Positions 1 to 13,008 of a stretch of 64,000 nucleotides of DNA are shown here, piece after piece (position 1 is the stretch's first letter; every line of letters begins with the position of its first letter). Position numbers and translations under genes: made by a program. The notes beneath the pieces were generated by a model that saw only the letters and a program-made list of their open reading frames with translations, was not told where the DNA came from and made no database searches. The stretch lies in contig JAIUPT010000038.1 of NCBI GenBank assembly GCA_022315425.1, positions 186,001 to 250,000 on the forward strand, read 5' to 3'. Origin of the DNA: Pseudevernia furfuracea (lineage: Eukaryota; Ascomycota; Lecanoromycetes; Lecanorales; Parmeliaceae).

Positions 1-3000
1 TCTCTCTTGAAGAGTGAGACGAGTACATGCTTAGATATACGGTTCTGGACGTGACATTAGCATAATTTCTGAGTTCGAGGAGGCAGTGAATAATTACATA
101 GCGCATGCGGTACATATCACCCTCTTTAACGAACCCCTGGACTCGCTTTCGATAGGTTAGCTCCGTATTGTGAGTCGACTCGTCCTCCTTGCGATCCTTA
201 TAGAACAGATTGATGATGTCAAGACTCTTGTCTTTGCTGTCGCTGACGAGAATTGCAAGTGTAAATCTGAGGATTGCACCAAGCAGCCTATCGAAGGTGT
301 ACAGCTGCCAACCATTCCCTATATAGAAACGGCGCAATGTCTCTTCGAGTTGAGAAAGATCCAGCTCGGACTTCACAACTTCCTCGAACATGCTGATGAT
401 CTGGCGGTAGTAGCTTGCCGAAGGACTGACATCGGCAAAGAATTCGCTTGGCGCCTTTTCTATCAATCGCAGATCGTTGGCAGCTTTGGCCATATTTGCC
501 CGCTGAACATCTGCGTGAACTTCCCTCTCATTGATCTTGAGGTTCCATAGCCTCTGATACAAAGTGTCGAACGTTCTCAGGAAGCAATATATATTGAGGC
601 TTGCGTAAAGGTTGAAGTCATCACGTTTGTAAGGCACGTTGTAGTCTTTCGATTTATCGCCAGTGGAAGGGACATTCAACCAGCGATATTCGGTTTCGTC
701 CACGCGAGCAGGTCTGTCTGTCGGTGTGCCCGTTGATGCTGGGGTATCCTCGTCATTAGACACATCGGGTGTAGTCTCCTTGCTCTCTAGAATGCTGTCT
801 TCCTTCTGACCCGGTCGACCTCGCTCGAGGACTCCACGCAAGAGATTTGACTTTCTTCCATTGGCAGCTTTTCGACCTCGTGCAACCCCTGAGTCTTCGT
901 TCGTACCAGTATCATCGTCGACCTCTTCATTTGATGGTGTCGCGTCGTAGATGTCACTCATCCTGGCCTGGAAAGAATCACGGTCGATGTCGAAGAAGGT
1001 TGGAATAAAGGTCTTGATAAATGTCTCCATCCTTATCTTATCCGTTTCGTTGTTGACAGGACCGTATTGAAGCTGGGTGAGAATGAGATGACAAGCATCA
1101 TGGACAACGTCGAGGTCCGCGAACTCAAATCTGAATTGATAATTCGGTACCGAGTTCCAAGGGGCAATGCGCTGGCGTCGCTGCTCCTCCCATTTGACAT
1201 GAATCTCGGTTTGAAGGACTTTGGGCTGGAATTGACGTTTGTCCGCAGTCCTGCCAAGGATGCCCTGGTGATCCAAGCTCTTCCAGAATATCTTGTTCGT
1301 CTGCTCGCGCCAGACCTTCTCCCACTCCCGCTGGCTTGCCTTCCATTCTTCACACTTCATCTTGAGTCTTCCAAGAAGTACTGGAATAACAGCGTCTGGT
1401 CTCCTGAACATGTCGTCGATTACTTTGCATCCACGTTCTCTGTCGTAAATCTTCTTGATAACACGCTGGTAGATTGTCTCGCTTTGCCCACCAATACCAG
1501 GAGGTAAGAGAAAAATAGACCTCTCGTCGGGTGTCATCATATTCAGCTGCTGTGCTATTGGCTCCAGCAGCTGAATTGTTCTCGAACAGGCTTCAATGTT
1601 GATATCATAGTCATGACGCTCCTCTTCGATGCGGTGCAAAGATTCTTCAAACACGTTCTTGCGGTGCGCGATGAAACCTGAATCTTCAGAAGCCCAAGTA
1701 GGATGAGACACCCATTCATCATTGAGTACTTGTTGACACATCTCATCTCGTCCGCTGCAGATTCGCAGGCGTTCTCGTTTGGGAAGCATTCGATAGCTGG
1801 GGCCTAGACCGCGGCAGTTGCTCAGAACAACTTTGTCGCCCGGAATCTTGGGTCTGTTTTCTATGATCTCGTCGCGTCCGTCGTATTGTACGAAGTTCTT
1901 GAAGTAGTTCATCAAATCGGCGTTGCTGCCAATGAACCCGTGAACTTTGTGTACCAGGATGTTCTTGTCGACGAGGTCTTGCGTAAAAAGGTTGCATAGC
2001 TTGAGGAACTCGTTGTACGTCTTCTTGTCGCCAATGAACTTTCTGACACGGTCAAAAAAGCCAATCTGGTCTGTAATGTCACCAAGGTCCTTAGAAGGAG
2101 GCATGGCTGTCGGAAGGCTCGGGACAAGCGTTGGTGACGCAGGAGGTATTTCAGGTACTGTTGGTTTGGCCTGATCGAACTTGGCCCGCTGTACACAATT
2201 GGTGGTCAGCTCTGGAGGTGTCTTTCGACGGTTGTGGTATAAGAGGGCATTATGAAAAAGAAGAGGCATGTCGCGTAGGGCAAGCGCGTCGCCGAGGGAA
2301 GGCGAGGATAAGAATGAAGTATTCAGATAGAGAGGATGTGCTTCGAAGATGTAAAGATGCTTGTAAAATAATGGAAGTTGCATGCGTTATCTGCAATAGA
2401 TTTTCATGTTGCGGAGTCAAATTGTGTTGGCCGACGTCACAAGAAAAGAGGAGGTTGGTGTTTTTCGTAACAATAACAATCGGTCACTCACCTTATTCGC
2501 ATTTCCTCGCGCACCACTGTTCCTATTGTTCAATCCACTGGGCCCAGATCCGGTATCGACAGCTGCTGCCCCGCCAGTCATTTGTGACCCGGGACCTCCG
2601 CGTCGCTTTTTGTTTTCTTTAGTTGCTGATGGAGGTGCGAAGTTGCCAACTGGGGGCATCTTAATATCAGGTCTTGGCGTCTGCACTTGAGCCTGTTGCA
2701 CTCCAGCGCCATACCCCGAATCACCGCGAACATTACTGAGCATAGCTGCGTCTTCAGAGGCTTGCTTCGCAGCTGCTTGCGCTTTCGCTTGCGCTGCTGA
2801 CTCCGGTAGAAATTGTTTGAAGTCTTCCAGTAGATCTGGAGCAGAGCTGAATAGTTGGGTTACTTGTGCGTACACGTCCTGGATTGGCTTGGACTCTCTT
2901 TGATACGTCTGAAGGATCTCTAAGAATTGTTTGTAGATCTCAGGTTGTGTAGCAAAGCGATTCTGTCATCCATCATCAGTCAGGTACTTTTCGTGTCAGT

Positions 3001-4955
3001 CGGGGTCATCGCGGGCTTACCTTAATCTTGTTAACATATCCAATAGCATGGTTGAATTCAACGGGACCTCTCTTTTCCAAGCCCAGCTGGCTGCTCGAAG
3101 TCAACGCTGCGTTGTTCAATCCAACAGCAGCCTGACCAAGACTAGTTACTTGAACCCCGCCAGGAGAGATCTGGGCCATCGGATGTCTGCCTTGGGCCCC
3201 ATTTGTCGCAACGGCTGACACCGCGTTCGATAAGTGAGATACTCCCCGTTGTTCCTGCTGATGTGCGATCAGTGCAGCCTCTCCTTGGTCGTCTCCTCCA
3301 TAATTCGCCCCGGACTCGCTGCCCACGTTGGCCTGACCCGCGAATAAAGGGTGTCCTCCAGAACGCGCATTAGAAAGCGCAGTTCCTAGTCCATCTTCTT
3401 CATGCTGTGGAGCCGGCCATTCGCCGTTGAACTGCGCACCATCTGCATAGATTGCTTGTCGAGAGTTCTCTATTGTTGAAGCACCATTGGGGGCCCCATT
3501 GACCCGGTTCTGGACAGACGGCATCTGGGACACTGTGGTCCCCATTGGAGTGGTCACTCGAATCGCGTTAGGATCGTCTCTCGTTCCACACTCTATTCTG
3601 TACCCAGGGGGTAAAAAGGTGTTGAAGCCTTGTATCAGCTCTGGATGACCGGCGAACAACGACGACACTCGATCAATCACGCCCGGGGTATCAATCGCTT
3701 GGCTCTTGAAATCTTTCATGATATCCAGAAATTGGTTGTACACGTCAGGCTGATGTACAAACCGGACTTTGACTTGATCTAGATAGCTCAACGCGTCGTT
3801 CAAAATAGGCTGCTGCCCTTGCGATAAGGCGCCAATTCCCGTAGGCAGCTGCTGAGGAGTCGCAGCATTACTGAAGCCCAGTAGTTGCTGAGGAGGAAGA
3901 CTCTGCGTCACTTGCTGAGCGAACGGTCTCAAAGAGTTGTCGTTCTGTGCTTGCACTCCGTTACCAAACACGTTGCCTGGTCCATTTGGAGCTCCTAACG
4001 CAGCTATAGGCTGAGATGGTGCTGCACCTACGCCAGGGTTTTGGTCGTTCAAGATGCCATTTGGCCCGTGCAAAGTCGCTGGGACTCTTGAAGCCACAGG
4101 CTGTTGGATAGGGATGGCGCCAATATGATTCTCGCGAGGTGACTGATGTTGTTCACGCTGGTGTTGCTCCCGTTGTTGCAGCTGCTCACGTTGCAACTGG
4201 TCGCGCTGTTGCTGCTCGCGTTGTTGCTGGTGTAAAATCTCAGTTTCCTGGTCATATCGCCGCTGTGCCATCTCTTGCTGTATCTGTTGCTCCCGTTCCC
4301 TCTCGATGTCTCTTTCCATAGCCATAGCCGCTTGAGGAGACTGTTGCTGTTGCAGTGAGGGGCCCAGCGTGGGCAATGCGTACCCGGGAGCCTGAACTGG
4401 ATGGCGTTGTATGCCTGGAGGTGACTGTTGCTGCTGTGGAGCAGGTGGTCCACGAGCTGACTGTATGGACGCTACTGAACCCAGGCCTTGAAGGTTTGGA
4501 AGACTGTGACCGTTTGGTTGACCGGAAAAGAATGGCCCTACATGAAGGTTGTCAACAAATGCTTCAATGCCCCGGCATATGAACTGCAGTGCTTCATGCA
4601 TAAGGTAGACATACCAGACTGCTGTAACAGAGGGGCCCCATTCATCTGTGGTGGAGGGACTTGATGCATGGTCTGAGGTTGGCTTGGTCTGAAAATAACA
4701 CGATCAGTTGACAATTTCCTCCACAAGATGATGGATGCCTGATGGATGCCGAGACGATCTACCAAAATTCTATCCACAAGATGATGGATGCCGAGCAGAT
4801 CTACGCGGGGGTCGCGACATTGTCCAACAGCACAAGGAGTGAACTCACCCAAAAGTCCCAGGTTGTCTTTGCTGCCCTAGTGTATGTTCATTGTTTGCTA
4901 GAGGCCCTACACCCCCTGGCACCGGTGGCCAGCCGTTGCCATTTTGTGGATTCAT
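1..4955 (-). CDS. sin3: Sin3 transcriptional corepressor (partial, 3' end outside window)
   Basis: Scaffold of the Rpd3/HDAC histone deacetylase complex, nuclear. Five exons fit in phase: 4955-4849, 4688-4615, 4537-3021, 2962-2492 and 2188 to beyond base 1. Seen in the translation: a Gln/Pro-rich N-terminus, PAH1 (from [15 protein letters not shown], about 3770-3590), PAH2 split by the 58-nt intron at 2963-3020 ([13 protein letters not shown] joined to [14 protein letters not shown]), PAH3 ([19 protein letters not shown], about 2075), then the HDAC-interaction region ([13 protein letters not shown], about 1825-1790). The start is the ATG opening [11 protein letters not shown], the first in phase with exon 2. 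The intron 2189-2491 is long (303 nt). The PAH and HID order is diagnostic of the family. The C-terminal end continues past the window edge. Confidence 0.95.
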
Positions 4956-5785
4956 CTCAGGACTGGAGAAGACTACCAGACTGTCAGCATCTTTCGGTCT
5001 GCATCTTGCTTTTACTTTTGAACATAGCCGGCATACCTGTGAAGAGGTTTATCTGGCTGCGATCCAAAATTCAAGGATTCATGAATGATGCAAACAGAAT
5101 GTGCAGGAGACCGGAGAGACGTTGTACTCCAAATTTGCGCTCTCCACGTGCGCTTTAGAGCGCGCTTTGCGATCTTTTAGCTTGGGAAAGAGAGCTGGGA
5201 TCTGGGGATCTGGAATCTGGAATATGGAATGTGGATGCCGCATCAAAGCCTGTAGGAAAGGTGTCAAGGAGCGAGGAAAACGATAGGAGAAATGAAGTTG
5301 GAGAAAGAGTGGTGGAGAGAATGCTCTCTTGACACCATGGAGAAAGCTTGCAGGGGGGCGTCACCGATCGGTATCTGTCACGTTGATCCCGCCGCTAAAC
5401 CCTTTTTCATTGGTGTATGATTTTAAGCTTTGGAAATTCATGCAAGACAATTCATATCGTCAATATTAATAGCTCATGTAGAGTGAATGAAACTTTGTAC
5501 CTACGTACAAATACAACATGAAGTGTCATTCGGAATTCACAACCCCCTATATATGTGAATGGTGGCTCTGTCACTGCTGAGAGAAGAAGTTCTTCCTGAC
5601 CCGAAGAAGCACAAAGGAAAAATCCATGACAATGCGCCACAATCACGCAGAGCAAACAAAGCTCCCAGAAGAACGCTGTGATCAAAACGGCCATTCCCAA
5701 GCCTAATCATAGATTGCACCCTTTGCAAGCCCCCATTTCAAGGCATCAAATCGTCCAACTGTGAGGGAACGCCATATCCTTTCCT
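4956..5785. other. Intergenic region upstream of sin3
   Basis: About 830 bases hold the sin3 promoter and 5' leader and the 3' flank of the FAS1 gene. Open frames here are short and lack family features. I see no RNA gene or repeat. Confidence 0.5.
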
Positions 5786-6826
5786 TCATGATGCGTAATT
5801 TAGACACCCTTTGATGATCCACTACAAGATGTAAGTCAGTGATTTCCTTTGACATCAACATTTGAGTCATAAGACAGTTGCAGAAGTCAAATTACTCTTG
5901 CAACATATCTTGCGACTCATATCAGGTTATGGATTAGGAAATACAGCACTGGGAAGTTACTTACAAGCTCTCCATTCGAAACCCTGCTTGCTACGCTGGA
6001 GACTTCGACATTATCCGGTTGAACCTGACCCACATCAGCAAATATGTTCACATAAGAGATATGAAGAGAGGAGGCAAGAAGCCAAAGTTCGGGCGGGTGG
6101 CTGGTATCGTGCCGCATGCGTGGGATTAAATAGAACAGAGGAAAGGAGGAAACGATTAAGCAGCGAACATATGGATGTAAAGTGGCGCTTGGATGCTTTT
6201 GCGAAGAACGGGAGAATGGGAAAGGCCACGGAATTTTGTAAACACACCATTTTCTTCCCATCCTTCTCCTCCCACCATAGCTTCCCTCCGCCTATCGAGT
6301 CCGCCTTTTCGCCCTCCTTCCATGGGCTGACAGGCACAATATGGGCCTCGACAAACCTCCTCAGATTTCTCTGTGCCCTGTCCTCCCCACCCTGTCCTTC
6401 ATACGCCTTCGCACCTAGTTCGTTGTAGTCCTCAGGATCCTCCCACGGCTTCCGCGGAAGCTTCTGTAACTCTGAGTTAAGCGGTGCCAGCACTGTAGTA
6501 TTTTTATCATTGTCGATCAAGCGCTTGGAGATGCTGTCTATGTCTCGGGTGAAACCGGCAAATATATTAATGACACGCTCTTTGCCTATGACATCCGAGA
6601 TGCTAAGGTCTCCTGAGCCGCCGGATGAATCTCCTTTGTCTTTATCGTTCGATGGGGGAAAGAGGATGTTGGGGATGTTCATGATGGGGGATTGTCCCTT
6701 ATTGGAGGCAGGCTTTGCGAGGGAGTTCTCGGTATGGAAGAGGTTTGGTAAGACAATAAGCTGGCAAGCAGCCGTTGATACCTGAAAACTGAAGGTGAGT
6801 ATGATCGCAGAGGCTGAGAACCTCAT
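5786..6826 (-). CDS. Secreted FAS1 (fasciclin-like) domain protein
   Basis: Three exons in phase (6826-6248, 6024-5965, 5821-5786) give 224 residues. A hydrophobic N-terminus (MRFSASAIILTFSFQVSTA) looks like a signal peptide. The rest is one FAS1 domain: a start-of-domain segment around ERVINIFAGFTRDID, the central NTTVLAPLNSEL core, the EAHIVPVSPW segment, and the closing DNVEVSSVASRVSNGE-LWIIKGCLNYAS split over the last two introns. FAS1 domains act in adhesion at membranes or walls; the fungal single-domain members are poorly characterised, so the role is inferred from the fold only. The tiny last exon of 12 codons including the stop is supported by the family's conserved W-x-x-K-G ending. 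The first intron (6025-6247) starts GTGTGT. Confidence 0.82.
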
Positions 6827-7245
6827 GGTGTAATCTTTCTAATGTTGCAGACTGGCGAAGGCAGCTTGCCCTTGAACTGCCAAGACGATGACGCTGGATG
6901 GCGCTAGATTCAATCCTGCGCCCAAATTCCGCAGTTTTGCCGAGGTCGCCGACGCGCTAAAAATACGGGCTTCCGAAGACAAGATAATGTGGTAGGGGTT
7001 ACCCGATCAGATTACATAATGTATCCCATTTCACGACTTCAATCGTTTTCGAAATTTGAAGAAAGTTTTGTTCGCATGCTAGTATCTCGACAAGAGATGT
7101 AGAGAAAGAGACGCAAGCTTGTTTGCAACTATGTCAAGTCATCAAAGCACAATGTAAGCTTGCAACCATGCAACACCAAATGCAATACTAGAATCGCCGC
7201 CTCCGATGCCAGTCCGCCCATCTCTTTGTCCGGTCATTTCACCGC
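6827..7245. other. Intergenic spacer
   Basis: Promoter side of the FAS1 gene and 3' flank of the next minus-strand gene. No coding signal, repeat or RNA gene seen. Confidence 0.4.
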
Positions 7246-8514
7246 CTAGGCAGCAGGTCGTGGACGGCCTTTGGTAAGAAGAAGACCTGGTTCGTCTGGG
7301 ACCCGCTTCAAGATTCTCTCATCCTCTGGAGTAAATGCTCTGTCAGCCCGGTTGTTCGCCATAAGGTCATTTATTTCCTTGCCCCATGTGAAAGGATTCG
7401 CTTGGGATCGCGCTTCGTGTTCTTCCAAGGGCTTTTTTGTTTCGAGCTGGTTCAGTGGGTCACCGTGTGCGTACTCTTCTCGGGGGAGACCAGCGCCCAT
7501 TAATTTCAAGGCTTCAGGACGATCGAGGGGTTCGATAGGAAACTTGAATTCTGGTAGACAGTTACAATCAGCAATGCAGGGTGTACCTGAAGCTCATCCA
7601 TAATTATGCTCACCCAATCTGACATAATCATCGATCGTCTTCTGCAATACCTGGTATGTGCCTTTTTTGCCCTGTTTTGGGCCACTCAAGTAGATTAAGT
7701 CTGGCTAAAGCATACATTAACTCATGTGCTAAAGCTTCGACCAAAGCAAGCAAATCATGGAAATACCTTGTGCTCGTCCTCTTCAGTATTACGCAGAACG
7801 ATCATACGGCCGCCCAATACCAATTCTCCCAACCACCAACCAGCCTCGCTTATGTCTGGAGATTTGTTGGCCTTGATAGAGGAGGAGATGTGAGGCGGGG
7901 TATTCATCTCGTCTAGGCGGAGAAAGGTCACATAAACATGGGCAAGTTCGTGCAACATTGTTATGGCACATTCAAACAAGAAAGTTCGGAACCGCTTTGG
8001 TGCGTCGGAATTTGGGTCATTGGCTTCTTCTGCATTTCTCCCAGCGATGCACATGCTGTGAATCCACTGTAGTATGGTCAGCTTATTCGCTCATAGGGCT
8101 CGTATGACCAAGTGCCTTCCGACTTACCGGCCCATTAAGCACGATGCTCTGGTTGCGGCTCTCAAAGCTTGAACCGTCACCACCCCACTCGCGTCTATGA
8201 CTCTCCGCCATGATGTCGGGATTCTTCATGGAGTAGTCAACGAAGACCAGAGGGAAGTCGTCAGTTATCGCCTTAGCGAATAGCCAGGGGACATCTCTTG
8301 GATCCTGGTACGGATTTTCTGACTGCTTCGGATACAATTTTTTGGTAAGGATTTGGAGAGCGTGTTGGACAGTGTAGTCCTTCAACATTTCTCGGCATAT
8401 CATGATGGATGTCGAGACATAGGTGGCTACATTTGTGTCACCCGGGTAGGTCTCAACTGGCTTGCCATTTTCATCTCGGTGGATGATGATGAAGGACAAA
8501 TTGTACCCCCGCAT
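7246..8514 (-). CDS. Putative zincin-like protein with HELAH motif, function unknown
   Basis: Four exons in phase (8514-8128, 8066-7767, 7704-7614, 7550-7246) give 360 residues. Exon 2 carries ITMLHELAHVYVTFL, an HExxH zinc-protease signature in a hydrophobic helix; I see no obvious third zinc ligand of the Hx(5)H or Hx(n)E type that would name a peptidase family. No signal peptide or membrane segment is evident. The C-terminal 90 residues are charged and Pro-rich, ending KGRPRPAA. The start is the first ATG; the frame stays open upstream to a stop near 8627 but has no other Met there. Whether it is an active protease is inference from one motif. It could equally be a zincin-fold structural protein. 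Confidence 0.75.
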
Positions 8515-9995
8515 GATAATGTTGTGGTGGCTCGCGAGTGGGAGCGATCCGGTGTAAAGCCCGTAGAGATGAATGGATGGTAAAAGGGAATGTATTTTGG
8601 CTACAAAAAGGACGAGAGGACTTGGGTGTCAAAGAGAAGAGAGCTTGAGTGAAAGTGAGAAGGGATTGGTCTTTTTAATTCGAGACAATTTCTACTCAAT
8701 CCTTGATGGGATGCGTGGCGGAGTCATCTCGCCTGGTACGTGAAACGCTTTATGGTATCAGATACGGACGTCGCCCACAATGAAACTTGTTTCCTAAACA
8801 ACCTTTCCCGAATTACCAGTTTGTCCAATTGGACTTCTCTTAGGCCCGGTGTGAGTGGGACGTCGTCTCATTGAATCGGATCGCGAGGCTGCTTCTGGTC
8901 TAGGTATCCCTCACTGTGTCGAATCCGCAAATGAATACCATGACTTAAAAGACCTTATGAGAAAGTGTGACACCCGCTTGAACAAGGATAACGAAGGGAA
9001 GTAGTCTCTGAGGCGGGCCTTCCGAACTTTTTTCTGATAAAGTCGATAGCCTGCTGTGGTGAGATCACATCCTACAGGCCGAGACTGCGGTGTTGCTTTA
9101 GACCTGCTTTTCGGATTCCAAGCAACGATGCCAGGGTGCTACATGAGATCTGAGACATGCCATCACCGAAATAGCGTAGCGAAACATGCTTGGCGTAGCA
9201 GTGGCGCTGCCAAAAGATGAACTTGTAACTGTAGCTAGCTGTACAGGTTGGAGGGATCTCGAGGTTATCGATCAAGAATAGCAAGGTTTCTATTTGTTGA
9301 GAGCTCTGTTTGAGCTGAGTTATTGATGGCAACTGAAACATTGAGCGTGTTACAAACCAGCCATGTTGAAAAATGAAAGCCCAGGCGTTTGGAAATGCTT
9401 CATTCTTTGTAGCACTGCAGCTTGCCGCAAATCGGCAAAATTGGGCTTACTGTACAAGCTACCAATAGGGGATATTCGGCACCGGGGATTTGCAGCCGAT
9501 TGATGAAAAAATGAGCGACCCCTAGTCTGTTTCGACCCCATCAATTATTTTTTCGAGGTGGTGTGAGGGAAGATGTCAATGATGATTGTATTGGTGGAAA
9601 ATATTTGAAACAATCAAGGCTCAGGCTCACTGACAGCTCCACAATTTCACAACCGGCATTAATTATTGGGCAGTGTTGTGTTCCGTGTCAAAGTGTTATA
9701 GTATCGTAGACATCCTATGCTACACGAGTCATGTAATCAGGACCTTAGCAGGGATCAGTGGCAGTCTGCAGGTAGAGATGGTGTGGAGGCAGCCCCTCAG
9801 CCCCTCAGCCCGGTCAGAGAATCGTCGACCCATACCATTGTTTAGGTAGGTACCCAGGTAATGTATCTTGACGTAAATAGATTAATGTGGATGCCTCGGC
9901 GTCTATGAATATTAATCGTTCCTCGCTCGGCCTCCATCTTTCTTCTGTGCAACACACCTCACCATATTTGATATTGCTTTTTACACCACAGCAAA
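8515..9995. other. Intergenic region, about 1.5 kb
   Basis: No frame with family features. The last 85 bases before 9996 are the promoter and 5' leader that recur, mutated, at about 17050-17135. Poly-pyrimidine and AT-rich patches only. Confidence 0.4.
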
Positions 9996-11213
9996 ATGGA
10001 GAGCATTGATTCGAATGCCTACGAGATGCCTCATTTTGATGATCTTACAAGTCTCAGTGCCGAAAAGCTACAGGAGTTGGAGACAGTTCTTGGGTCAATT
10101 CTGTCGTTGCCTATCGCCTGTGAGACCTTTGCTCAGATCATCGATGGAACACCCACCCGCACCCCTTATTCTGACGACATCAAGGCCAATAAGTCTCACC
10201 TTTGGGAGACTATCATTGTCAGCAACAACTCAAAGCCCAGTGATTGGGCTATCCAAGAGTACAAAAAGTTCAGGACAACCTTCCGGACAACCTTCCCACC
10301 TAAAGGGTTAATCATTGACCTGGAGGTGCGTACCCTCTTCCTATCAGTGGTTTATCTCGTCAAAATTAACTCGACATAGCTGACCCAAGCCTACCAAAAT
10401 GTGTTACCAGATAGCCATGACCATCTGTTGCGCCTCCTGCAAATAGCAGCAGCTTCAGTCCATATACTTGCGGGAATGATGTACACATCTTTTCACCAGG
10501 ATACAAACATCAAGCCTCCAGAACCGCCGAAAGGGCACTCCTGGCAATTTCGTGGGACTGACCATTTCTATGTTGATTTCTACCATACGGACTACCAACA
10601 ATTCGAAGACTTCCCATTCGGCCTGCTAAACGTTGTGGGATACTGGGCCGAGGCCGAGCTTTTCGGTGGTGTGGTATTATTCGAGCGTGTAGAACCAGGC
10701 TCTGAGGTCCAAATGATCCCACCATGTTCTCGCAAAACCTTCGCTAATGGATCTCAGATCATCAACGCTTTCTTGCACCCGCAGACCGCAGACCATGCTT
10801 TCCAGCTCTCCCAAAAACAGCTCAAGTGTTTCGCGGACCTGGGAACAGCAGGCGATCCAGTTAATGGCGCAGAGACCATTCTTCCATTCGTCGAAGAACC
10901 AGATGCGCGCACGGAGCCTACCTTCATTATGGAGGGAGAAGCACCACTTCGTGTCTACAAGAATGAGTATGACAAACCGCCGGTTTCGTATCCTCTATTG
11001 GATTCGAGCTGCGTGATAAGGGCGGGTACAGAAAGGGGCAAGAAAATTGATGAGGCGATGAAGATCGTGAAGGAAAACGGGTGGGACAAACAAGCTCGCA
11101 CCTACCCGGTGCTTTTCCAAGACAACCCGGTCCTCCGAGATTGGCACTCCGCGAGAGATGGTGCTTCTTCGTCAAAGGATGGCTCACGCCCAGCAAACAG
11201 AAAAGGCCCATAA
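9996..11213 (+). CDS. Hypothetical protein, source of a RIP-mutated duplicate
   Basis: Two exons in phase (9996-10325, 10380-11213; intron GTGCGT...TAG) give 387 residues. No signal peptide, membrane segment or catalytic motif that I recognise. The middle (FRGTDHFYVDFYHTDYQQFE ... GYWAEAELFGGVVLFERV) is rich in aromatic and acidic residues and looks like a folded beta-rich domain. The C-terminal tail (SSSKDGSRPANRKGP) is low-complexity. The distinguishing fact is context: the promoter and about the first 50 codons are present a second time at about 17048-17290, decayed by C-to-T and G-to-A changes. Function unknown. Confidence 0.7.
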
Positions 11214-12600
11214 ATCCCCACGAGGCACAATTGTGGACGGCGGAATCATTCCTTTCTGCTCGAATCATGGTTATTTACAAAACTACTGGTCATTTTCAAG
11301 TCAGGTGGTGCTTAGGATCTGATGTTAGCTTGGGTTGTCAACGGTCGATGGATTTTTTTGAGTACAATGATTAATGACTAGTGTCCTAGATAGAGAAAGA
11401 AACTGTACGCATTACTTTTTAGATATCGACAGCGACTGAACGTCTTTGATGGCGCTCCCAAGATCCTCGACTGCCTTTGCCGAAAAACCGAATTATGTGT
11501 ACCTAACTGCACTTGTCTCCGGGCATCTCTACGGCACCCTTGGGTGGCTTTCCCTACACGTTTTCGGCTGCCCTTCCAGCCGTCTGCGTCTGCTTCAGGC
11601 TGCATATCTACGTATGTACCCGGAAAATTCGCCCGCGCCAACTCCCAAGAACCGTTTCCCACCCCCATCAAACGATCGCATCTTTGCCACAGACAGTTTT
11701 GCCCATGCGACCGCAAAAGACTCACTTCTCACAACGCTGCCCCTAGGAGGAGAGCTCACTACTACATGGTGTAATGTGAGTCCTGCTCTTACAGGAGCGA
11801 TGCTCGGTCAGCTGGCGTCTGTCCGGCTCCATTTGAGAAAACTTCAAGTGTCGGAAGCGTGGGGGCGGGCGAGTGGAGCGTCTGTTTACCTACCTGTATC
11901 TCTACTTGTACTGATTTACTCTACATAACCTCACACAATTATTCTTTCACAATCATAGTCTCCCCTTCCACAGTGCATTGATTCTTGTAAGGGATCTCGA
12001 GATATCGACAGAGAGGTTGGAGAAGGCTTTTGAATCATGAACACCGCAAGATCCGGCAGTATCACTTTTAACGGACTCTAAGATTCGAGAATCGATCGTG
12101 AGCTTGACTCACGCCGCATGGGAGGAAGAATCTGAAGGGACTTTTGCATCGTTGAGAGCTGACCGCTGCGTTCGATATGTTGTTGGACATTTTTAGCCTG
12201 TGGGATGGGATGAAGATCGGCACGTTGCATAAGATGATGACAATGAAATATGACGAGGTGAGCAAGTCTGGGAAGGGTGCTGCAGCTGGCTAATATTTGG
12301 GTGGCAGGAGATTCTGTGTTACCTCGATCGTAGTAATTAAATACTTGCCCTATTACAATCAGCCGTACAAGACGGAAGTCGTGAAATGGTGCCTCTATTA
12401 TATCCCCGGGCAAAAAGCAGTTTAGCTTTACTCACCGCGTCAGATTGGCAAAAAACATTTTAATTCTGTTTCCGATTGTGATCTTGAAGTCATCGATGGT
12501 TTGACCCCCAGCTCACGCCACAAGGTTAAAGTCTTTCTTACCTCCGACAGGTCGCGACGAGGAGGAATGAAAAACCTACATTCATAGAAGCAAGCCAGTA
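11214..12600. other. Intergenic region, no supported gene
   Basis: About 1.4 kb with several overlapping short frames on both strands, none with a recognisable fold or a convincing splice model. I see nothing else in it. Confidence 0.35.
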
Positions 12601-12754
12601 GCCGAAATGGTAGCATACAAAGCTACAGGAGCTTCCACGACCAAAACATTCAACGTTCATCCGCCATCGTGTCCGCTTTCCCCGCCCCTGCCTTTCCCAA
12701 ACCACAAACAAAACAATCCAATGCAATCCTCCTCCTCCTCCTCCGCCACCCACA

Positions 12755-13008
12755 AACCTCACAGCCGCCTTCCTCTTCCTCCGCACCGCCTCCACCGCCG
12801 TCACCAATCTCACCGCGCAGATCGAATCCACCAAAGCCTCCTCCATCCAGCAGGACTCGCAGCAATACAAACACCCACCCTTTGGGGGATCATACTACGA
12901 CGACCGTCTCGAGGCCGAACCGCGGGATCTCCGAATGTGGGAAGCGAGGCTCACGCAGGCCGGGGTGGGGCTGGTGAACGGGATCGCCCAGGTGAAGACG
13001 GGGCGATG
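12755..13008 (+). CDS. Probable C-terminal exon of a small unknown protein
   Basis: One frame encodes LTAAFLFLRTASTAVTNL then ESTKASSIQQDSQQYKHPP, GGSYYDDRLEAEPRDLRMW and EARLTQAGVGLVNGIAQVK, ending TGR-stop. It reads like the hydrophobic helix plus tail of a small membrane-associated protein. The frame has no Met before residue M of RMWEARL. An ATG at 12721 lies in a different frame and would need a one-base shift inside the CTC repeat run, or an undetected intron. So this is either a 3' exon or a gene with an indel in the TCC/CTC tract. Function not recognised. Confidence 0.35.

Noticed and set aside
1067..1507. 146-codon plus-strand frame
   Set aside because: Antisense to the Sin3 HDAC-interaction region, which reads clearly on the minus strand.
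4139..4321. Ala/Val-rich plus-strand frame
   Set aside because: Antisense shadow of the Sin3 glutamine-rich segment.
5862..6428. 188-codon plus-strand frame
   Set aside because: Opposite the FAS1 gene, whose three exons fit in phase; no family features.
11446..11928. 160-codon plus-strand frame
   Set aside because: Overlaps two other plus-strand frames and one minus-strand frame of similar length; composition is random-like.
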